From Pseudomonas cremoris (GTDB lineage Bacteria > Pseudomonadota > Gammaproteobacteria > Pseudomonadales > Pseudomonadaceae): a stretch of DNA of 64,000 bases. This document shows, piece by piece, positions 33,989-43,978 of this stretch (its first letter is position 1; each line of letters begins with the position of its first letter). The notes under the pieces are model-generated. The model was not told the origin of the DNA. It searched no databases and worked only from the letters and a program-made list of their open reading frames with translations. Position numbers and translations under genes: made by a program. The stretch is from NCBI RefSeq assembly GCF_014230465.1, contig NZ_JAAXCY010000001.1, forward strand, positions 496,001 through 560,000. The letters are read 5' to 3'.

Positions 33989-36900
33989 TCAGGGCTCTAC
34001 CTGGCTCCACTGCTTGCTCAGGCGTTTATCGGAAATCGGCACCTTGGTACCCAACTGCTGGGCAAACAACGACACCCGATACTCCTCCAACCACCAGCGG
34101 TAAAGCTCCAACTGGGGATCGCGCTTGCCTTCCTGGGCGTGTTTCTTCAGGCGGTTTTCGTACTGCGTCCACAGGCCGGCCAGCTCGCCGCTCCACACCC
34201 GGTCCTTTTGCACCTGGCTCGGCAGTTTTTCCAGGCGCAGTTCAATGGCCTTGAGGTAACGCGGCAGTTCCTTGAACCACTGCGCCGGGGTTTCGCGGAC
34301 AAAACCGGGATACACCAGGTTGCTCAGTTGTTGCTTGATATCGTTCAACGCCACGGCCTGAGCCAGGTCGATCTTGCCCTTGAAGCGCTTTTGCAGGCCG
34401 TGCCAAAGCTTCAGCACTTCCAACGTTTGCCTCGCCAGGCGTTCGGCATGTTCAGTCCAACTGCCGCGCTTGCGCTCGGCCAACGCCGCCAACCCGGCGC
34501 CATCACGCGGCAGGTTGACCTCGCCTTCGAGTACGCAGGTGTCGAGGCTGGCCAGCAGAATGTCTTCCACCAGCGCGTCGATGCGCCCCAACTCGCGGTA
34601 CATCAGCCCCAGCTCGGTCAGCCCCGGCAATTTACCGCGCAGGAATTTCGCCGGTTCCGCCAGTTGCTGCATCAGTAGGCGCTGCAACGCGCGGCGATGC
34701 TGGAACTCGGCTTCGGCAGCCGTGGAGAAACGTCCTTCCTTAACCGTGCCGTTTTCTTCCACCAGCGCCGGGTACACCGTCATCGACAGGCCAGCAATTT
34801 TTTGCTGAGTCTTCTCGGCCACCGCCGCGAACACCTTGGCTTCCACCGGCTGCTGGCTTTTCGCGGTTTGCGGCACGGCCAATGCTGCCTGGCTGGCCTC
34901 GGCAAAACGCGCGGTCAGTTCGGCCAGGTCGCGGCCTTCGCCGAGGAACTTGCCCTGCCCGTCGACCACTTCCAGGTTCATCTTCAAGTGGTTTTCCACC
35001 TGTTGCGCCGCTTCGGCCCAAGCCTCGTCGCTGACCCGTGCGCCGGTCATGCGCAGCAATTCGCGGCCCAACGCCTGAGGCAAAGAGCCCTGGCCGAACT
35101 CGATACGTTGCAGGGCGGCCTTGACGAAGTCCGGAACCGGCACAAAGTTCTTGCGCAGCGCCTTGGGCAGGTTGCGCACCAAGGCAATGCACTTGGCTTC
35201 AATCACCCCCGGTACCAGCCACTCCAGGCGTTCCGGCGGCAAGGCCGGCAACAGCGGCGCCGGCACGCGCAGGGTCACGCCGTCGCGCGGGTGATTGGGT
35301 TCGAAGTGGTAACTCAGCGCCAGCTCCAGATCGCCCAGGTGCAGGGTGTCCGGATAATGCATGGCGGTGACTTCACTGGCCTCGCGGGCCAGCACGTCTT
35401 CTTCACGCATGATCAGCAGTTGCGGGTCTTTCTGGCTGTTGATCTTGTACCAACTGTCGAAGGTGGCGGTCTGGTGGATCTCCGCTGGCAGCCGCGCATC
35501 GTAGAAGGCGTAAAGGGTTTCTTCATCGGCCAGGATGTCGCGACGACGGGCCTTGGCCTCCAGTTCGTCGAGCTCTTCCAGCAATTGCTGGTTGGCCGTG
35601 AGGCATTTGGCGCGCGACTGAATTTCGCCACGCACCAGGCCTTCACGGATAAACAGCTCGCGGGACACCACCGGATCAACCGGTCCGTAATGCACCGGCC
35701 GACGTCCGACCACAATCAACCCGAACAGAGTGATTTGCTCAAACGCCACCACCTGGCCGCGCTTCTTCTCCCAATGCGGTTCGAAGTGGTTTTTCTTGAT
35801 CAAGTGCCCGGCCAGCGGCTCGATCCAGTCGGCGTCGATCTTGGCCACCATGCGCGCATACAGCTTGGTGGTTTCCACCAGTTCGGCGGTCATCAGCCAT
35901 TGCGGGCGCTTCTTGCCGATACCCGACGAAGGGTGAATCCAGAACCGTCGCTGGCGCGCGCCCAGGTAATCGCCGTCTTCGGTTTTCTGGCCGATCTGGC
36001 TGAGCAGGCCAGAGAGCACCGCCTTATGCAGTTTCGGGAAGTCCGCCGGTTCTTTATTGACCGTGAGTTGCATGTCGCGACAGATCAGGCTGAGTTGGCG
36101 ATGGGAATCACGCCACTCACGCAGACGCAGGTAGTTGAGGAAATTCTTGCGGCACCAGTTGCGCAACGGGCTGGCGGTCAACTCCTGGCGCTGCTCTTCA
36201 AAGCCACGCCACAAATTGACCAAACCGGCGAAGTCCGAATCCGGGTCTTTCCACTGCGCGTGGGCCTGGTCAGCAGCCTGCTGGCGCTCCGGCGGGCGCT
36301 CGCGCGGGTCCTGGATCGACATGGCGCTGGCCACGATCAGCACTTCCTGCAAACTGCCGAGCTTGGCCGCTTCCAGCAACATTCGGCCCATGCGCGGGTC
36401 CACCGGCAGGCGCGCCAATTGGCGGCCCAATGGCGTGAGCTGGCTGTTGCGGTCCACCGCCGAGAGCTCTTGCAGCAGGTTGAAACCGTCACTGATGGCC
36501 TTGCCATCCGGCGGTTCGATAAACGGGAAGTCGGTGATCTCGCCGAGGCGCAGGTGCAGCATCTGCAAAATCACAGCGGCGAGGTTGGTACGCAGAATCT
36601 CCGGGTCGGTAAATTCCGGGCGGCCGATAAAATCTTCTTCGCTGTACAAGCGCACGCAGATGCCCGGCTCCACACGGCCGCAACGGCCTTTACGCTGGTT
36701 GGCGCTGGCCTGGGAAATCGCCTCGATGGGCAGGCGCTGCACCTTGGCGCGGTAGCTGTAGCGGCTGATGCGTGCGGTGCCGCTGTCGATCACATAACGA
36801 ATGCCCGGCACCGTCAGCGAGGTTTCCGCGACGTTGGTCGCCAGCACTACGCGACGGCCTGGGTGGGACTGGAAAATCCGCTGCTGCTCGGCCGGTGACA

Positions 36901-37900
36901 GGCGTGCGTACAGCGGCAGAATCTCGGTGTGCTTGAGCTGGGCCTTGCGCAGCATGTCGGCAGCGTCGCGAATCTCGCGCTCGCCGGGCAAGAACACCAG
37001 CACATCGCCAGGGCTGCGACGTTCGCTGCGCTCATAGGCGGCGATTTCATCGAGGGTGGCAAGAATCGCCTGGTCGACAGTGAGGTCATCCTCGACACGG
37101 TTGCCCTCCTCGTCCTGCTCCAGGGTCAGCGGACGGTACCACGTGTCTACCGGGAAGGTACGGCCCGACACTTCGACAATCGGCGCATCGTCAAAGTGCT
37201 TGGAGAAACGCTCCAGGTCGATGGTCGCCGAGGTGATGATGACTTTCAGGTCCGGGCGACGGGGCAGCAGGGTTTTCAGGTAGCCCAGCAGGAAGTCGAT
37301 GTTCAGGCTGCGCTCGTGCGCTTCGTCGACGATGATCGTGTCGTAGCGTTCCAGGTAACGGTCGTTCTGGGTTTCCGCCAACAGGATGCCGTCGGTCATC
37401 AGCTTGATCAGCGTATTGGAATCGCTCTGGTCTTCGAAACGCACTTGATAGCCGACCAGCGCGCCCAGCGGTGTGGCGAGTTCTTCGGCGACCCGGCTGG
37501 CCACGCTGCGTGCCGCGATCCGACGCGGTTGCGTGTGGCCGATCAGGCCGAACTGGCCGCGACCGATCTCCAGGCAGATTTTCGGCAGCTGGGTGGTCTT
37601 ACCCGAACCGGTCTCGCCGGCAATGATCAGCACCTGATGCTTGTTCAACGCCGCTTTGATTTCATCGCGTTTGGCGGCAATCGGCAGGCTGTCGTCGTAA
37701 CGGATCACCGGCAGGCTGGCGCGCCGCGCCGTGACCTGCGCACAAGACGCCTGCATGCGCGCAACCCACTGCGCCAACTTGTCCTCGTCGGGCTTTTTAC
37801 GCAACTCAAGCAACTGCCGGCGCAACCGGTGGCGGTCGGCGAGCATGGCGTGGTCGAGGGTTTTGAGCAGTTGGTCGATAGTGGGCGCTTGGTCGGTCAT
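33989..37900 (-). CDS. hrpA: ATP-dependent RNA helicase HrpA
   Basis: This 1303-residue DEAH-box helicase has Walker A GETGSGKTTQ near residue 95, motif II DEAHERSLN near residue 192, motif III SATID and motif VI QRKGRCGRVEPG, then the HA2/OB domains and the long C-terminal DUF3418 region typical of HrpA. Its length is that of the E. coli enzyme. It resolves ribosomes or structured mRNA. The start ATG at 37900 fits the conserved N-terminus (MTDQAPTIDQLLKTLDHAML). Confidence 0.95.
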   Translation of the reverse strand: MTDQAPTIDQLLKTLDHAMLADRHRLRRQLLELRKKPDEDKLAQWVARMQASCAQVTARRASLPVIRYDDSLPIAAKRDEIKAALNKHQVLIIAGETGSGKTTQLPKICLEIGRGQFGLIGHTQPRRIAARSVASRVAEELATPLGALVGYQVRFEDQSDSNTLIKLMTDGILLAETQNDRYLERYDTIIVDEAHERSLNIDFLLGYLKTLLPRRPDLKVIITSATIDLERFSKHFDDAPIVEVSGRTFPVDTWYRPLTLEQDEEGNRVEDDLTVDQAILATLDEIAAYERSERRSPGDVLVFLPGEREIRDAADMLRKAQLKHTEILPLYARLSPAEQQRIFQSHPGRRVVLATNVAETSLTVPGIRYVIDSGTARISRYSYRAKVQRLPIEAISQASANQRKGRCGRVEPGICVRLYSEEDFIGRPEFTDPEILRTNLAAVILQMLHLRLGEITDFPFIEPPDGKAISDGFNLLQELSAVDRNSQLTPLGRQLARLPVDPRMGRMLLEAAKLGSLQEVLIVASAMSIQDPRERPPERQQAADQAHAQWKDPDSDFAGLVNLWRGFEEQRQELTASPLRNWCRKNFLNYLRLREWRDSHRQLSLICRDMQLTVNKEPADFPKLHKAVLSGLLSQIGQKTEDGDYLGARQRRFWIHPSSGIGKKRPQWLMTAELVETTKLYARMVAKIDADWIEPLAGHLIKKNHFEPHWEKKRGQVVAFEQITLFGLIVVGRRPVHYGPVDPVVSRELFIREGLVRGEIQSRAKCLTANQQLLEELDELEAKARRRDILADEETLYAFYDARLPAEIHQTATFDSWYKINSQKDPQLLIMREEDVLAREASEVTAMHYPDTLHLGDLELALSYHFEPNHPRDGVTLRVPAPLLPALPPERLEWLVPGVIEAKCIALVRNLPKALRKNFVPVPDFVKAALQRIEFGQGSLPQALGRELLRMTGARVSDEAWAEAAQQVENHLKMNLEVVDGQGKFLGEGRDLAELTARFAEASQAALAVPQTAKSQQPVEAKVFAAVAEKTQQKIAGLSMTVYPALVEENGTVKEGRFSTAAEAEFQHRRALQRLLMQQLAEPAKFLRGKLPGLTELGLMYRELGRIDALVEDILLASLDTCVLEGEVNLPRDGAGLAALAERKRGSWTEHAERLARQTLEVLKLWHGLQKRFKGKIDLAQAVALNDIKQQLSNLVYPGFVRETPAQWFKELPRYLKAIELRLEKLPSQVQKDRVWSGELAGLWTQYENRLKKHAQEGKRDPQLELYRWWLEEYRVSLFAQQLGTKVPISDKRLSKQWSQVEP

Positions 37901-37968
37901 CGGGTACGCAAGGGTCGTCTATGTAGGCAGGGGGCGGATTGTCGCAGAAAACCGCCCACCCGCGCCCC

Positions 37969-39684
37969 TCATTCGTTATCGCGCTCTTTGCGCCGGTAAG
38001 GGAATACATCAATGACCTTACCGGCGCGAATCGCCTCCTGCAGGCCTTTCCAGTAGTCGGCGTTGTACAACTCGCCGTGCAGTTGGTCGAACAACTTGCG
38101 CTGGCCGGCATCGGCAAACAGGAACGGCGGAAACTCTTCCGGGAACACATCCAGCGGGCCGATGGAGTACCAGGGCTCAGAGGCCATTTCGTCCTCTGGG
38201 GTACGTGGCGCGGGGATATGCCGGAAGTTGGCCTCGGTGAGAAAGCAGATTTCGTCGTAGTCGTAGAACACCACGCGACCATGGCGGGTGACGCCGAAAT
38301 TTTTCAGCAGCATGTCACCCGGGAAGATATTCGCCGCCGCCAGTTGCTTGATGGCCAGGCCGTAGTCTTCCAGCGCTTCGCGTACCTGGGCGTCGTTGGC
38401 GTTGTCCAGGTAGAGGTTGAGTGGGGTCATGCGCCGTTCGGTCCAACAGTGGCGGATCAGCACGGTGTCGCCTTCCACTTCGACGGTACCCGCCGCCACT
38501 TCCAACAGCTCGGCCAAGCAGTCGGGCTCGAACTTGCTCAAGGGGAAACGGAAGTCGGCGAACTCCTGGGTATCGGCCATGCGCCCTACCCGGTCGACGC
38601 TTTTCACCAGGCGGTACTTTTCGATCACCGTGGCGCGGTTGACGTTTTTCGACGGCGAGAAACGGTCCTTGATGATCTTGAACACGGTATTGAAGCCCGG
38701 CAGGGTAAACACGCTCATGACCATGCCCCGCACGCCGGGGGCCATGATGAACTGGTCGTCGGTGGTCGCCAGGTGGTTGATCAGTGCACGGTAGAACTCC
38801 GACTTACCGTGCTTATAGAAACCGATGGAGGTGTACAGCTCGGCGATGTGCTTGCCCGGCAGGATGCGCTTGAGAAAACCGATGAACTCCGCCGGCACGG
38901 GGACATCGACCATGAAATAGGAACGGGTGAACGAGAAGATGATCGACACGTCAGCTTCATCGGTAATCAGCGCATCGATCTGGATGCCCTGGCCTTCACG
39001 GTGCAGCAGCGGAATGACCAGCGGCCACTGCTCGTCGCGGGTGTAGATCCGCCCTACCAGGTAGGCGCCTTTATTGCGGTAGAGCACCGAGGAAAACAGC
39101 TCGACCTTGAGGTCCGGGTCCTTGCAGACCCAATCCGGCAGGTTTTCGCGCAGTTGGGTTTCGAGGCGGCGCAGGTCGGCGGCAAGGTCCGCATAGGGTT
39201 CGCTGAAGCAGTAGTCGGCGAAAATCTGCGCGAGCATTTCCGGAATCTTGCCCCCCGGCGTATAGATGCGCGTCTGCGCCGCGCGTGCCCGGCGCAGGCT
39301 GGGCCGGGTGGTGTGGATAAACATGCAGCCGTCGCTGATCAGGTCATGGCTGAACAGGCCGCAAAAAATCGAGTTGTACCAGGTCTCGGACAGCTCATCG
39401 TCGAAGCGCAGGTCGATCAGGCCGATGTAGGCGTTTTTCACCAGGGGCCAGATGTCGATGTCCAATAACGCCGCTTCATTGAAGCCGGCATGCAAGCGTG
39501 CGGTGACTTCACCGACCTTCTCTTCATACAGGTTGATGCGCGCCGCAGACGCCGCCTGCCCTAACTGCCACTGGGCTTTTTCGAAGCGCTCGCGGGCGCC
39601 ATCGGTGATCTGACGAAAGTGTTCGCGGTAATCATCGAAGCCATCGAGGATCATCTGGGCAATGGCGAGGGAGGACTGCGGCAT
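37969..39684 (-). CDS. aceK: Isocitrate dehydrogenase kinase/phosphatase
   Basis: This 571-residue bifunctional enzyme phosphorylates isocitrate dehydrogenase and also removes the phosphate, directing carbon into the glyoxylate bypass. It matches AceK over its length, with the N-terminal regulatory part ([20 protein letters not shown]) and the kinase-like C-terminal part ([23 protein letters not shown] and Mg binding). AGAGG lies 9 bases before the ATG at 39684. It stands alone, as in other pseudomonads, away from aceA and aceB. Confidence 0.95.
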   Translation of the reverse strand: MPQSSLAIAQMILDGFDDYREHFRQITDGARERFEKAQWQLGQAASAARINLYEEKVGEVTARLHAGFNEAALLDIDIWPLVKNAYIGLIDLRFDDELSETWYNSIFCGLFSHDLISDGCMFIHTTRPSLRRARAAQTRIYTPGGKIPEMLAQIFADYCFSEPYADLAADLRRLETQLRENLPDWVCKDPDLKVELFSSVLYRNKGAYLVGRIYTRDEQWPLVIPLLHREGQGIQIDALITDEADVSIIFSFTRSYFMVDVPVPAEFIGFLKRILPGKHIAELYTSIGFYKHGKSEFYRALINHLATTDDQFIMAPGVRGMVMSVFTLPGFNTVFKIIKDRFSPSKNVNRATVIEKYRLVKSVDRVGRMADTQEFADFRFPLSKFEPDCLAELLEVAAGTVEVEGDTVLIRHCWTERRMTPLNLYLDNANDAQVREALEDYGLAIKQLAAANIFPGDMLLKNFGVTRHGRVVFYDYDEICFLTEANFRHIPAPRTPEDEMASEPWYSIGPLDVFPEEFPPFLFADAGQRKLFDQLHGELYNADYWKGLQEAIRAGKVIDVFPYRRKERDNE

Positions 39685-39816
39685 GCGGGAAACCTCTACG
39701 GGCATCTGGAAGACCTGAGCTTAGCCAGTGTAGGAAGGTAGGAGAAGGCCGACTTTCGGTGCCGGGTTGTACAACTTTTGGCACTTCGTACATTTACTTT
39801 CAAATTTTAATAATTC

Positions 39817-39828
39817 GACCGGCCGGTC
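39817..39828. promoter_or_regulatory. Perfect palindrome, TetR-type operator candidate
   Basis: GACCGGCCGGTC, flanked by TAATTC and AGGTAA, resembles the operators of TetR-family regulators (GACCGnnCGGTC). It lies 132 bases before the aceK start. No TetR gene is in the window. Confidence 0.4.
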
Positions 39829-39835
39829 AGGTAAC

Positions 39836-39852
39836 GCACCAAAAAGTGGCGC
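39836..39852. promoter_or_regulatory. NtrC-like inverted repeat
   Basis: GCACCA-AAAAG-TGGCGC agrees with the NtrC consensus GCACCA-N5-TGGTGC at 11 of 12 positions. No sigma-54 promoter with correct spacing was found beside it, so its role is uncertain. Confidence 0.35.
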
Positions 39853-39969
39853 GCGCATGTATCGCCCGCCTGCAAGGCCGTGGCCTGGAGCGATGGCGGG
39901 TAAATAATGCGCCGCTGACTGTTCACCCGGTTTGTGTAAGCGTTTTGATACACCTAAGGGAAACCCTGA

Positions 39970-39998
39970 TTACCACCTTAGTGGCACTTTGATATATA
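39970..39998 (+). promoter_or_regulatory. Sigma-70-like promoter of the chemoreceptor gene
   Basis: TTACCA and TATATA are separated by exactly 17 bases, and the start codon follows at 40074 with AAGGAG as ribosome site. A short hairpin (CCAC-CTTA-GTGG) lies in the spacer. Confidence 0.5.
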
Positions 39999-40073
39999 GC
40001 GCGCCCTTTCCCACCCTAACAAGGTCATAAGACCGATCCGGGAACAGGTTCTATTCGCCCAAGGAGCATCGAG

Positions 40074-41699
40074 ATGTCATTGAGGAATATGAGGATCGGT
40101 CTGCGTGCCGGTCTGAGTTTTGGGGTTTTGGCCAGCATGCTGGTGATTGTGGGAATGTTTGGCCTGGGGCAAATGGCCAAGCTGCGTGAAAGCGCGTTGG
40201 TTATCGAACAATCGTGGATGCCGAGCATCGAGAATATCCACGACAGCGCCGCCTACGTCGCCAGCATTCGCCTGGAAACCCTGCGCCTGGCGACCACCGA
40301 TGAATCGCGGATTCGTGACAACAGTAAAAACCTGCTGACCCGCCACCTCAGCGAACTGAAAGCGTTGCTGGAGCACCACGAAACCCTGCTGAGCGACGAC
40401 GCAGAGGACCAATTGCTCAAGCAACTCAAGGTCGACGTAGACGGCTACCTCACGCTCGTCGAGCAAATTGTTGCGCTGGTCGACAAGGACCAGCAACAGG
40501 ACGCTATCGACCTGCTTAATACGCGCCTGGCACCGCAAGGCGTAATCCTGGGCAAGAGCCTGGAAAGCCTGATCACCTTCAACCAAAGCGGAGTCGAAGC
40601 CGCCGTACATTTGGCCGCGCAGATGTACTCCAGCGCCCAATGGATCGTGGGCCTGATCATCGCCATTGCCCTGATCGCCACCTTGCTGCTGGCCTGGCTG
40701 TTGACCCGCAGTATCACCGCCCCTATCAACCAAGCATTGACCGTAGCGCGCACCATCGCCAGCGGCGACTTGAGCCAACCGATTGTGGTGCAGGGCAACG
40801 ACGAACCTGGCCAGCTGCTCAGCGCCCTCGCCACCATGCAAGACCGCTTGCAAGGCACCATCCGTGGCATCAGCGAATCGGCGCAACAGTTGGCGTCAGC
40901 CGCCGAAGAAATGAGTTCGGTGATGGAACAAAGCACCCGTGGCCTGCAGGCGCAGAACGATGAAATCGAGCAAGCCGCTACGGCCGTGAACCAGATGAGC
41001 GCAGCGGTGGATGAAGTGGCTGGCAATGCGGTATCCAGCGCCGAAGCCTCCAAGGCTTCCGACGAAGACAGCAAGCACGGCCATTATCAGATCAGCGGGA
41101 CCATCAGTTCGATCCAAAACCTGGTGGACGAAGTGCTCGGCGCCTCGAACAAAGCCGAAGGCCTGGCCGTGCAGGCCCAGGACATCAGCAAGGTGCTCGA
41201 AGTGATCCGAGGCATTGCCGGGCAGACCAACCTGCTGGCGCTCAACGCCGCGATTGAAGCGGCGCGTGCGGGCGAAGCCGGGCGCGGGTTTGCCGTGGTC
41301 GCCGATGAGGTGCGCTCCCTGGCGCAACGCACCCAGGACTCCACCGAAGAAATCGAGCAAATGATCACCGCTATCCAGCAAGGCACCCAAGGCACCGTCG
41401 ACGCGCTGAACAGCAGCGCCGAGCACGCTGGCCAGACCTTGCAACGGGCCAACAGCGCCGGCAGCGCGCTGGAAAAAATCACCGCGGCGATCTCGCAGAT
41501 CAGCCAGCGCAACCTGGTGATCGCCAGCGCCGCCGAGCAGCAGGCCCTGGTGGCGCGGGAAGTGGACCGCAGCCTGGTGAATATCCGTGACCTGTCTACG
41601 CAAACAGCCGCCGGTGCCACCCAGACCTCGGCCGCCAGCCATGAGCTGTCGCGTTTGGCGGTGGGTTTGAATGGGCTGGTGACGCGGTTTGTCCTGTAA
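40074..41699 (+). CDS. Methyl-accepting chemotaxis protein with 4HB sensor
   Basis: This 541-residue chemoreceptor has TM1 (about residues 11-31), a periplasmic four-helix-bundle ligand domain of about 155 residues, TM2 (about 190-210), a HAMP domain ([20 protein letters not shown]) and a signalling domain whose tip reads [20 protein letters not shown] then [20 protein letters not shown]. It has no CheR-tether pentapeptide. The ligand is unknown. It is monocistronic, with its own sigma-70-like promoter. Confidence 0.93.
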   Translation: MSLRNMRIGLRAGLSFGVLASMLVIVGMFGLGQMAKLRESALVIEQSWMPSIENIHDSAAYVASIRLETLRLATTDESRIRDNSKNLLTRHLSELKALLEHHETLLSDDAEDQLLKQLKVDVDGYLTLVEQIVALVDKDQQQDAIDLLNTRLAPQGVILGKSLESLITFNQSGVEAAVHLAAQMYSSAQWIVGLIIAIALIATLLLAWLLTRSITAPINQALTVARTIASGDLSQPIVVQGNDEPGQLLSALATMQDRLQGTIRGISESAQQLASAAEEMSSVMEQSTRGLQAQNDEIEQAATAVNQMSAAVDEVAGNAVSSAEASKASDEDSKHGHYQISGTISSIQNLVDEVLGASNKAEGLAVQAQDISKVLEVIRGIAGQTNLLALNAAIEAARAGEAGRGFAVVADEVRSLAQRTQDSTEEIEQMITAIQQGTQGTVDALNSSAEHAGQTLQRANSAGSALEKITAAISQISQRNLVIASAAEQQALVAREVDRSLVNIRDLSTQTAAGATQTSAASHELSRLAVGLNGLVTRFVL

Positions 41700-41751
41700 T
41701 CAGTGAAGGCGGCGTGCAACACTCGCCGCCTGACTGATGTAGGAGTATTGC

Positions 41752-42651
41752 GTGAGACCTGTCGACACCCTTTACTTGCTGGGATTGGCCGCCATCTGGG
41801 GCGCCAGCTTCCTGTTCATGCGCATTATCGCGCCAGAGATCGGCACAGTGCCGACTGCGTTTTTCCGCGTGTCGATTGCCGCCGCCGGGCTGCTGGTGAT
41901 CCTCGCAATAATGCGGGTGAGCTGGGACTTCCAGGGTAAGTTCAAGACGGTATTGCTGCTGGGGGTGATCAACTCCGGAATCCCGGCGACCATGTATTCA
42001 GTGGCAGCCCAAGTGCTGCCGGCGGGCTACTCGGCGATCTTCAATGCCACCACGCCGTTGATGGGCGTGTTGATTGGCGGGCTGTTTTTCAGCGAGCGTC
42101 TTACGCCGTCGAAAGTCGCTGGGGTGTGCCTGGGCCTGTTGGGCGTCGGCGTACTGACCCGCGCCGGGCCGGTGGCGTTTGACGCACAGTTGTTGATGGG
42201 CGCGTTGGCCTGCCTGCTGGCCACCACCTGTTATGGCTTCGCCGGTTTCCTCGCACGGCGGTGGCTGGACCAACGTGGCGGGCTCGACAGCCGCCTTTCA
42301 GCCCTGGGCAGCATGCTCGGCGCTACCCTGTTTCTGTTGCCGTTCTTTGCCTACAGCGCCATCAGCCAACCGCCCGCGAGTTGGGGTGGGTGGCAGGTGT
42401 GGTTGTCGTTATTGGGGTTGGGGCTGGTGTGTACGGCGTTTGCCTACATCCTGTACTTCCGCCTGCTGTCGTCCATCGGACCGGTGAAGTCGATGACCGT
42501 GACCTTCATGATCCCGCCGTTCGGCGTGCTGTGGGGCGCGTTGCTGCTGGATGAGCCATTGTCGATGGCACACCTGTATGGCGGGGTGTTGATTGCGGCG
42601 GCGTTGTGGCTGGTGTTGCGCCCAAAAAAAACGGCGCGCGCGGTTCTGTAG
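41752..42651 (+). CDS. EamA/DMT-family transporter
   Basis: This 299-residue protein has ten hydrophobic segments in two EamA repeats, beginning DTLYLLGLAAIWGASFLFMR. The start is GTG at 41752 with GGAG 8 bases upstream (AGGAGTATTGC). The stop TAG at 42649 lies inside a REP palindrome. It converges on another EamA gene of little similarity. Substrate unknown. Confidence 0.84.
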   Translation: MRPVDTLYLLGLAAIWGASFLFMRIIAPEIGTVPTAFFRVSIAAAGLLVILAIMRVSWDFQGKFKTVLLLGVINSGIPATMYSVAAQVLPAGYSAIFNATTPLMGVLIGGLFFSERLTPSKVAGVCLGLLGVGVLTRAGPVAFDAQLLMGALACLLATTCYGFAGFLARRWLDQRGGLDSRLSALGSMLGATLFLLPFFAYSAISQPPASWGGWQVWLSLLGLGLVCTAFAYILYFRLLSSIGPVKSMTVTFMIPPFGVLWGALLLDEPLSMAHLYGGVLIAAALWLVLRPKKTARAVL

Positions 42652-42695
42652 CGAGCGGGCTTGTCCCCCAGCGCGGGGCAAGCCCGCTCACTACA
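42647..42695. repeat. REP hairpin of the TGTAGnGAGCGGGC type
   Basis: TGTAGCGAGCGGGCTTG and its near-exact inverse form one long hairpin. It contains the stop codon of the upstream transporter and lies between two converging genes, so it could end both transcripts. Confidence 0.85.
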
Positions 42696-42698
42696 AAG

Positions 42699-43559
42699 TC
42701 AGACCTTACGGAATACGAAGGCTAAGCCGATGATGATCAGCATCATCCCCAGCAGGCTGAGCAGGGCGAGCTTGTTACCGAAGATCAGGTAGTCCATCAC
42801 GGCCGTCACCGCCGGCACCAGGTAGAACAGACTGGTGACGTTCACCAGGTTGCCCCGGGCGATCAGGCGATACAGCAACAACGTCGCCACTACCGACACC
42901 ACCAGCCCCATCCACAGCACCGGCAGGTAAAAGCCGGTGTCGTGTTCAAAGTGGAACGGCTGGAACGGCACAAACACCGAGCACAACAACAGCCCGGCCA
43001 AGTACTGCACGGGCAGTGTTCCCAGCGGGTTATCGGTGATGCGTTTCTGCATGATCGAGCCGAAGGTCATGCTCGCCAGGGCCAGCAGTCCGAACAGCAT
43101 CCCCGCCAGGGACATGCCGGACACACCGATGCCCTGGTAGACCACCATGATCAACCCTGCCAAACCCAGGCCCAAGCCGAACATCCGGCTGAACGAGCGC
43201 TGGCGCTCCATCAGCACCACGGTAAGGATCGGCTGCACGCCCATGATGGTCGCCATCATGCCGGGCGTGACCTTGAGGTCCAGCGCCAGCAGGTAAAAGA
43301 TCTGGTAGGCCCCCAACAGCACCAAACCGGTCGCCGCCGCATACATCAGCGGTTTGCCGGGACGCGGCAGTTTCAGCTTGAGGACCGGCACCAGGATCAC
43401 CAGGCCGGCCAAGGCGATGGCAAAGCGGATCAACAGGAACGCGAAGGGTGACGCATGGGCCAGGCCCCATTTGGAGAAGATCGCCCCGCTGCTCCACAGC
43501 AATACAAACAGGCTCGTCGAGGCCGCCGCGGCCACGGATTGTTTCGAAAGAACAGACAT
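42699..43559 (-). CDS. EamA/DMT-family transporter
   Basis: This 286-residue protein has ten hydrophobic segments in two EamA repeats (SLFVLLWSSGAIFSKWGLAH and AGLLLCSVFVPFQPF). The ATG at 43559 is chosen because AGGTGG lies 5 bases upstream. It has a long, structured upstream region of 419 bases that may be a regulated leader. Substrate unknown. Confidence 0.84.
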   Translation of the reverse strand: MSVLSKQSVAAAASTSLFVLLWSSGAIFSKWGLAHASPFAFLLIRFAIALAGLVILVPVLKLKLPRPGKPLMYAAATGLVLLGAYQIFYLLALDLKVTPGMMATIMGVQPILTVVLMERQRSFSRMFGLGLGLAGLIMVVYQGIGVSGMSLAGMLFGLLALASMTFGSIMQKRITDNPLGTLPVQYLAGLLLCSVFVPFQPFHFEHDTGFYLPVLWMGLVVSVVATLLLYRLIARGNLVNVTSLFYLVPAVTAVMDYLIFGNKLALLSLLGMMLIIIGLAFVFRKV

Positions 43560-43978
43560 GGATACCACCTGTAATCAGGCAAAAAAGCCGATTCAGCAAA
43601 CGCTGAAATTCATTGGTTTTTTTCAGGCGGGCAGACGGGAACAGCGATCAGCTGATCAGCCCGAAATGCCAACACCCGGCGGTGATACGACTGCGTACAC
43701 CGGCGTGCTACTGACAGGTGGGGGGTAGTGACTGATCTGCACAGGCTGTTGGCTCCCGCACGGCACGACTACAGCGTTGACCGCTGAATCGACTACCGCT
43801 ATGCGCTGGAGAGCTGGCATGGGCTGATCTTGTGTGAAGGGATGAAGAGGCAACGACTATAACCAGCCGCTGATACGTTTTGCAATCACTTCACCACCCT
43901 TGCTGCGTGGAGGAGTTTTCATCTGAGCAACGTAGGACTGGTCGCTATAATGCCGCGAGTTTTTTCCAAGGATTCCCC
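43560..43978. other. Gene-free stretch of 419 bases with several inverted repeats
   Basis: This lies between divergent genes. It holds the attenuator-like hairpin at 43581-43607 and a 12-bp palindrome GATCAGCTGATC at 43646-43657. A GC-rich part from 43670 to 43860 has several short complementary stretches. No coding frame is convincing. A small RNA or a leader riboswitch is possible but unproven. Confidence 0.5.
43581..43607 (-). terminator. Terminator-like hairpin in the leader of the EamA gene
   Basis: On the minus strand TTCAGC-GTTT-GCTGAA is followed by TCGGC and then TTTTTT. It lies 22 bases before the start codon of the transporter, so it would act as an attenuator rather than an end-of-operon signal. 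Confidence 0.5.

Larger units (their letters stand above)
39685..40073. other. Gene-free stretch of 389 bases between aceK and a chemoreceptor gene
   Basis: No coding frame here looks real. The stretch holds the palindrome at 39817, an NtrC-like inverted repeat at 39836, and a sigma-70-like promoter at 39970-39998 for the chemoreceptor. The aceK promoter must lie near 39685-39800. Confidence 0.6.

Noticed and set aside
34697..36898. An open frame of 733 codons on the plus strand inside hrpA
   Set aside because: It is antisense to the well-supported hrpA gene and results from the GC-rich third positions of that gene. The protein has no recognisable domain and is rich in Gln, His and Arg, as such shadows are. 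The same holds for long frames antisense to ccoN2, the porin and the ABC transporter.
39836..39930. A sigma-54 promoter beside the NtrC-like site
   Set aside because: Several GG and GC pairs exist but their spacing is 11, 12 or 14 bases and not the required 10.
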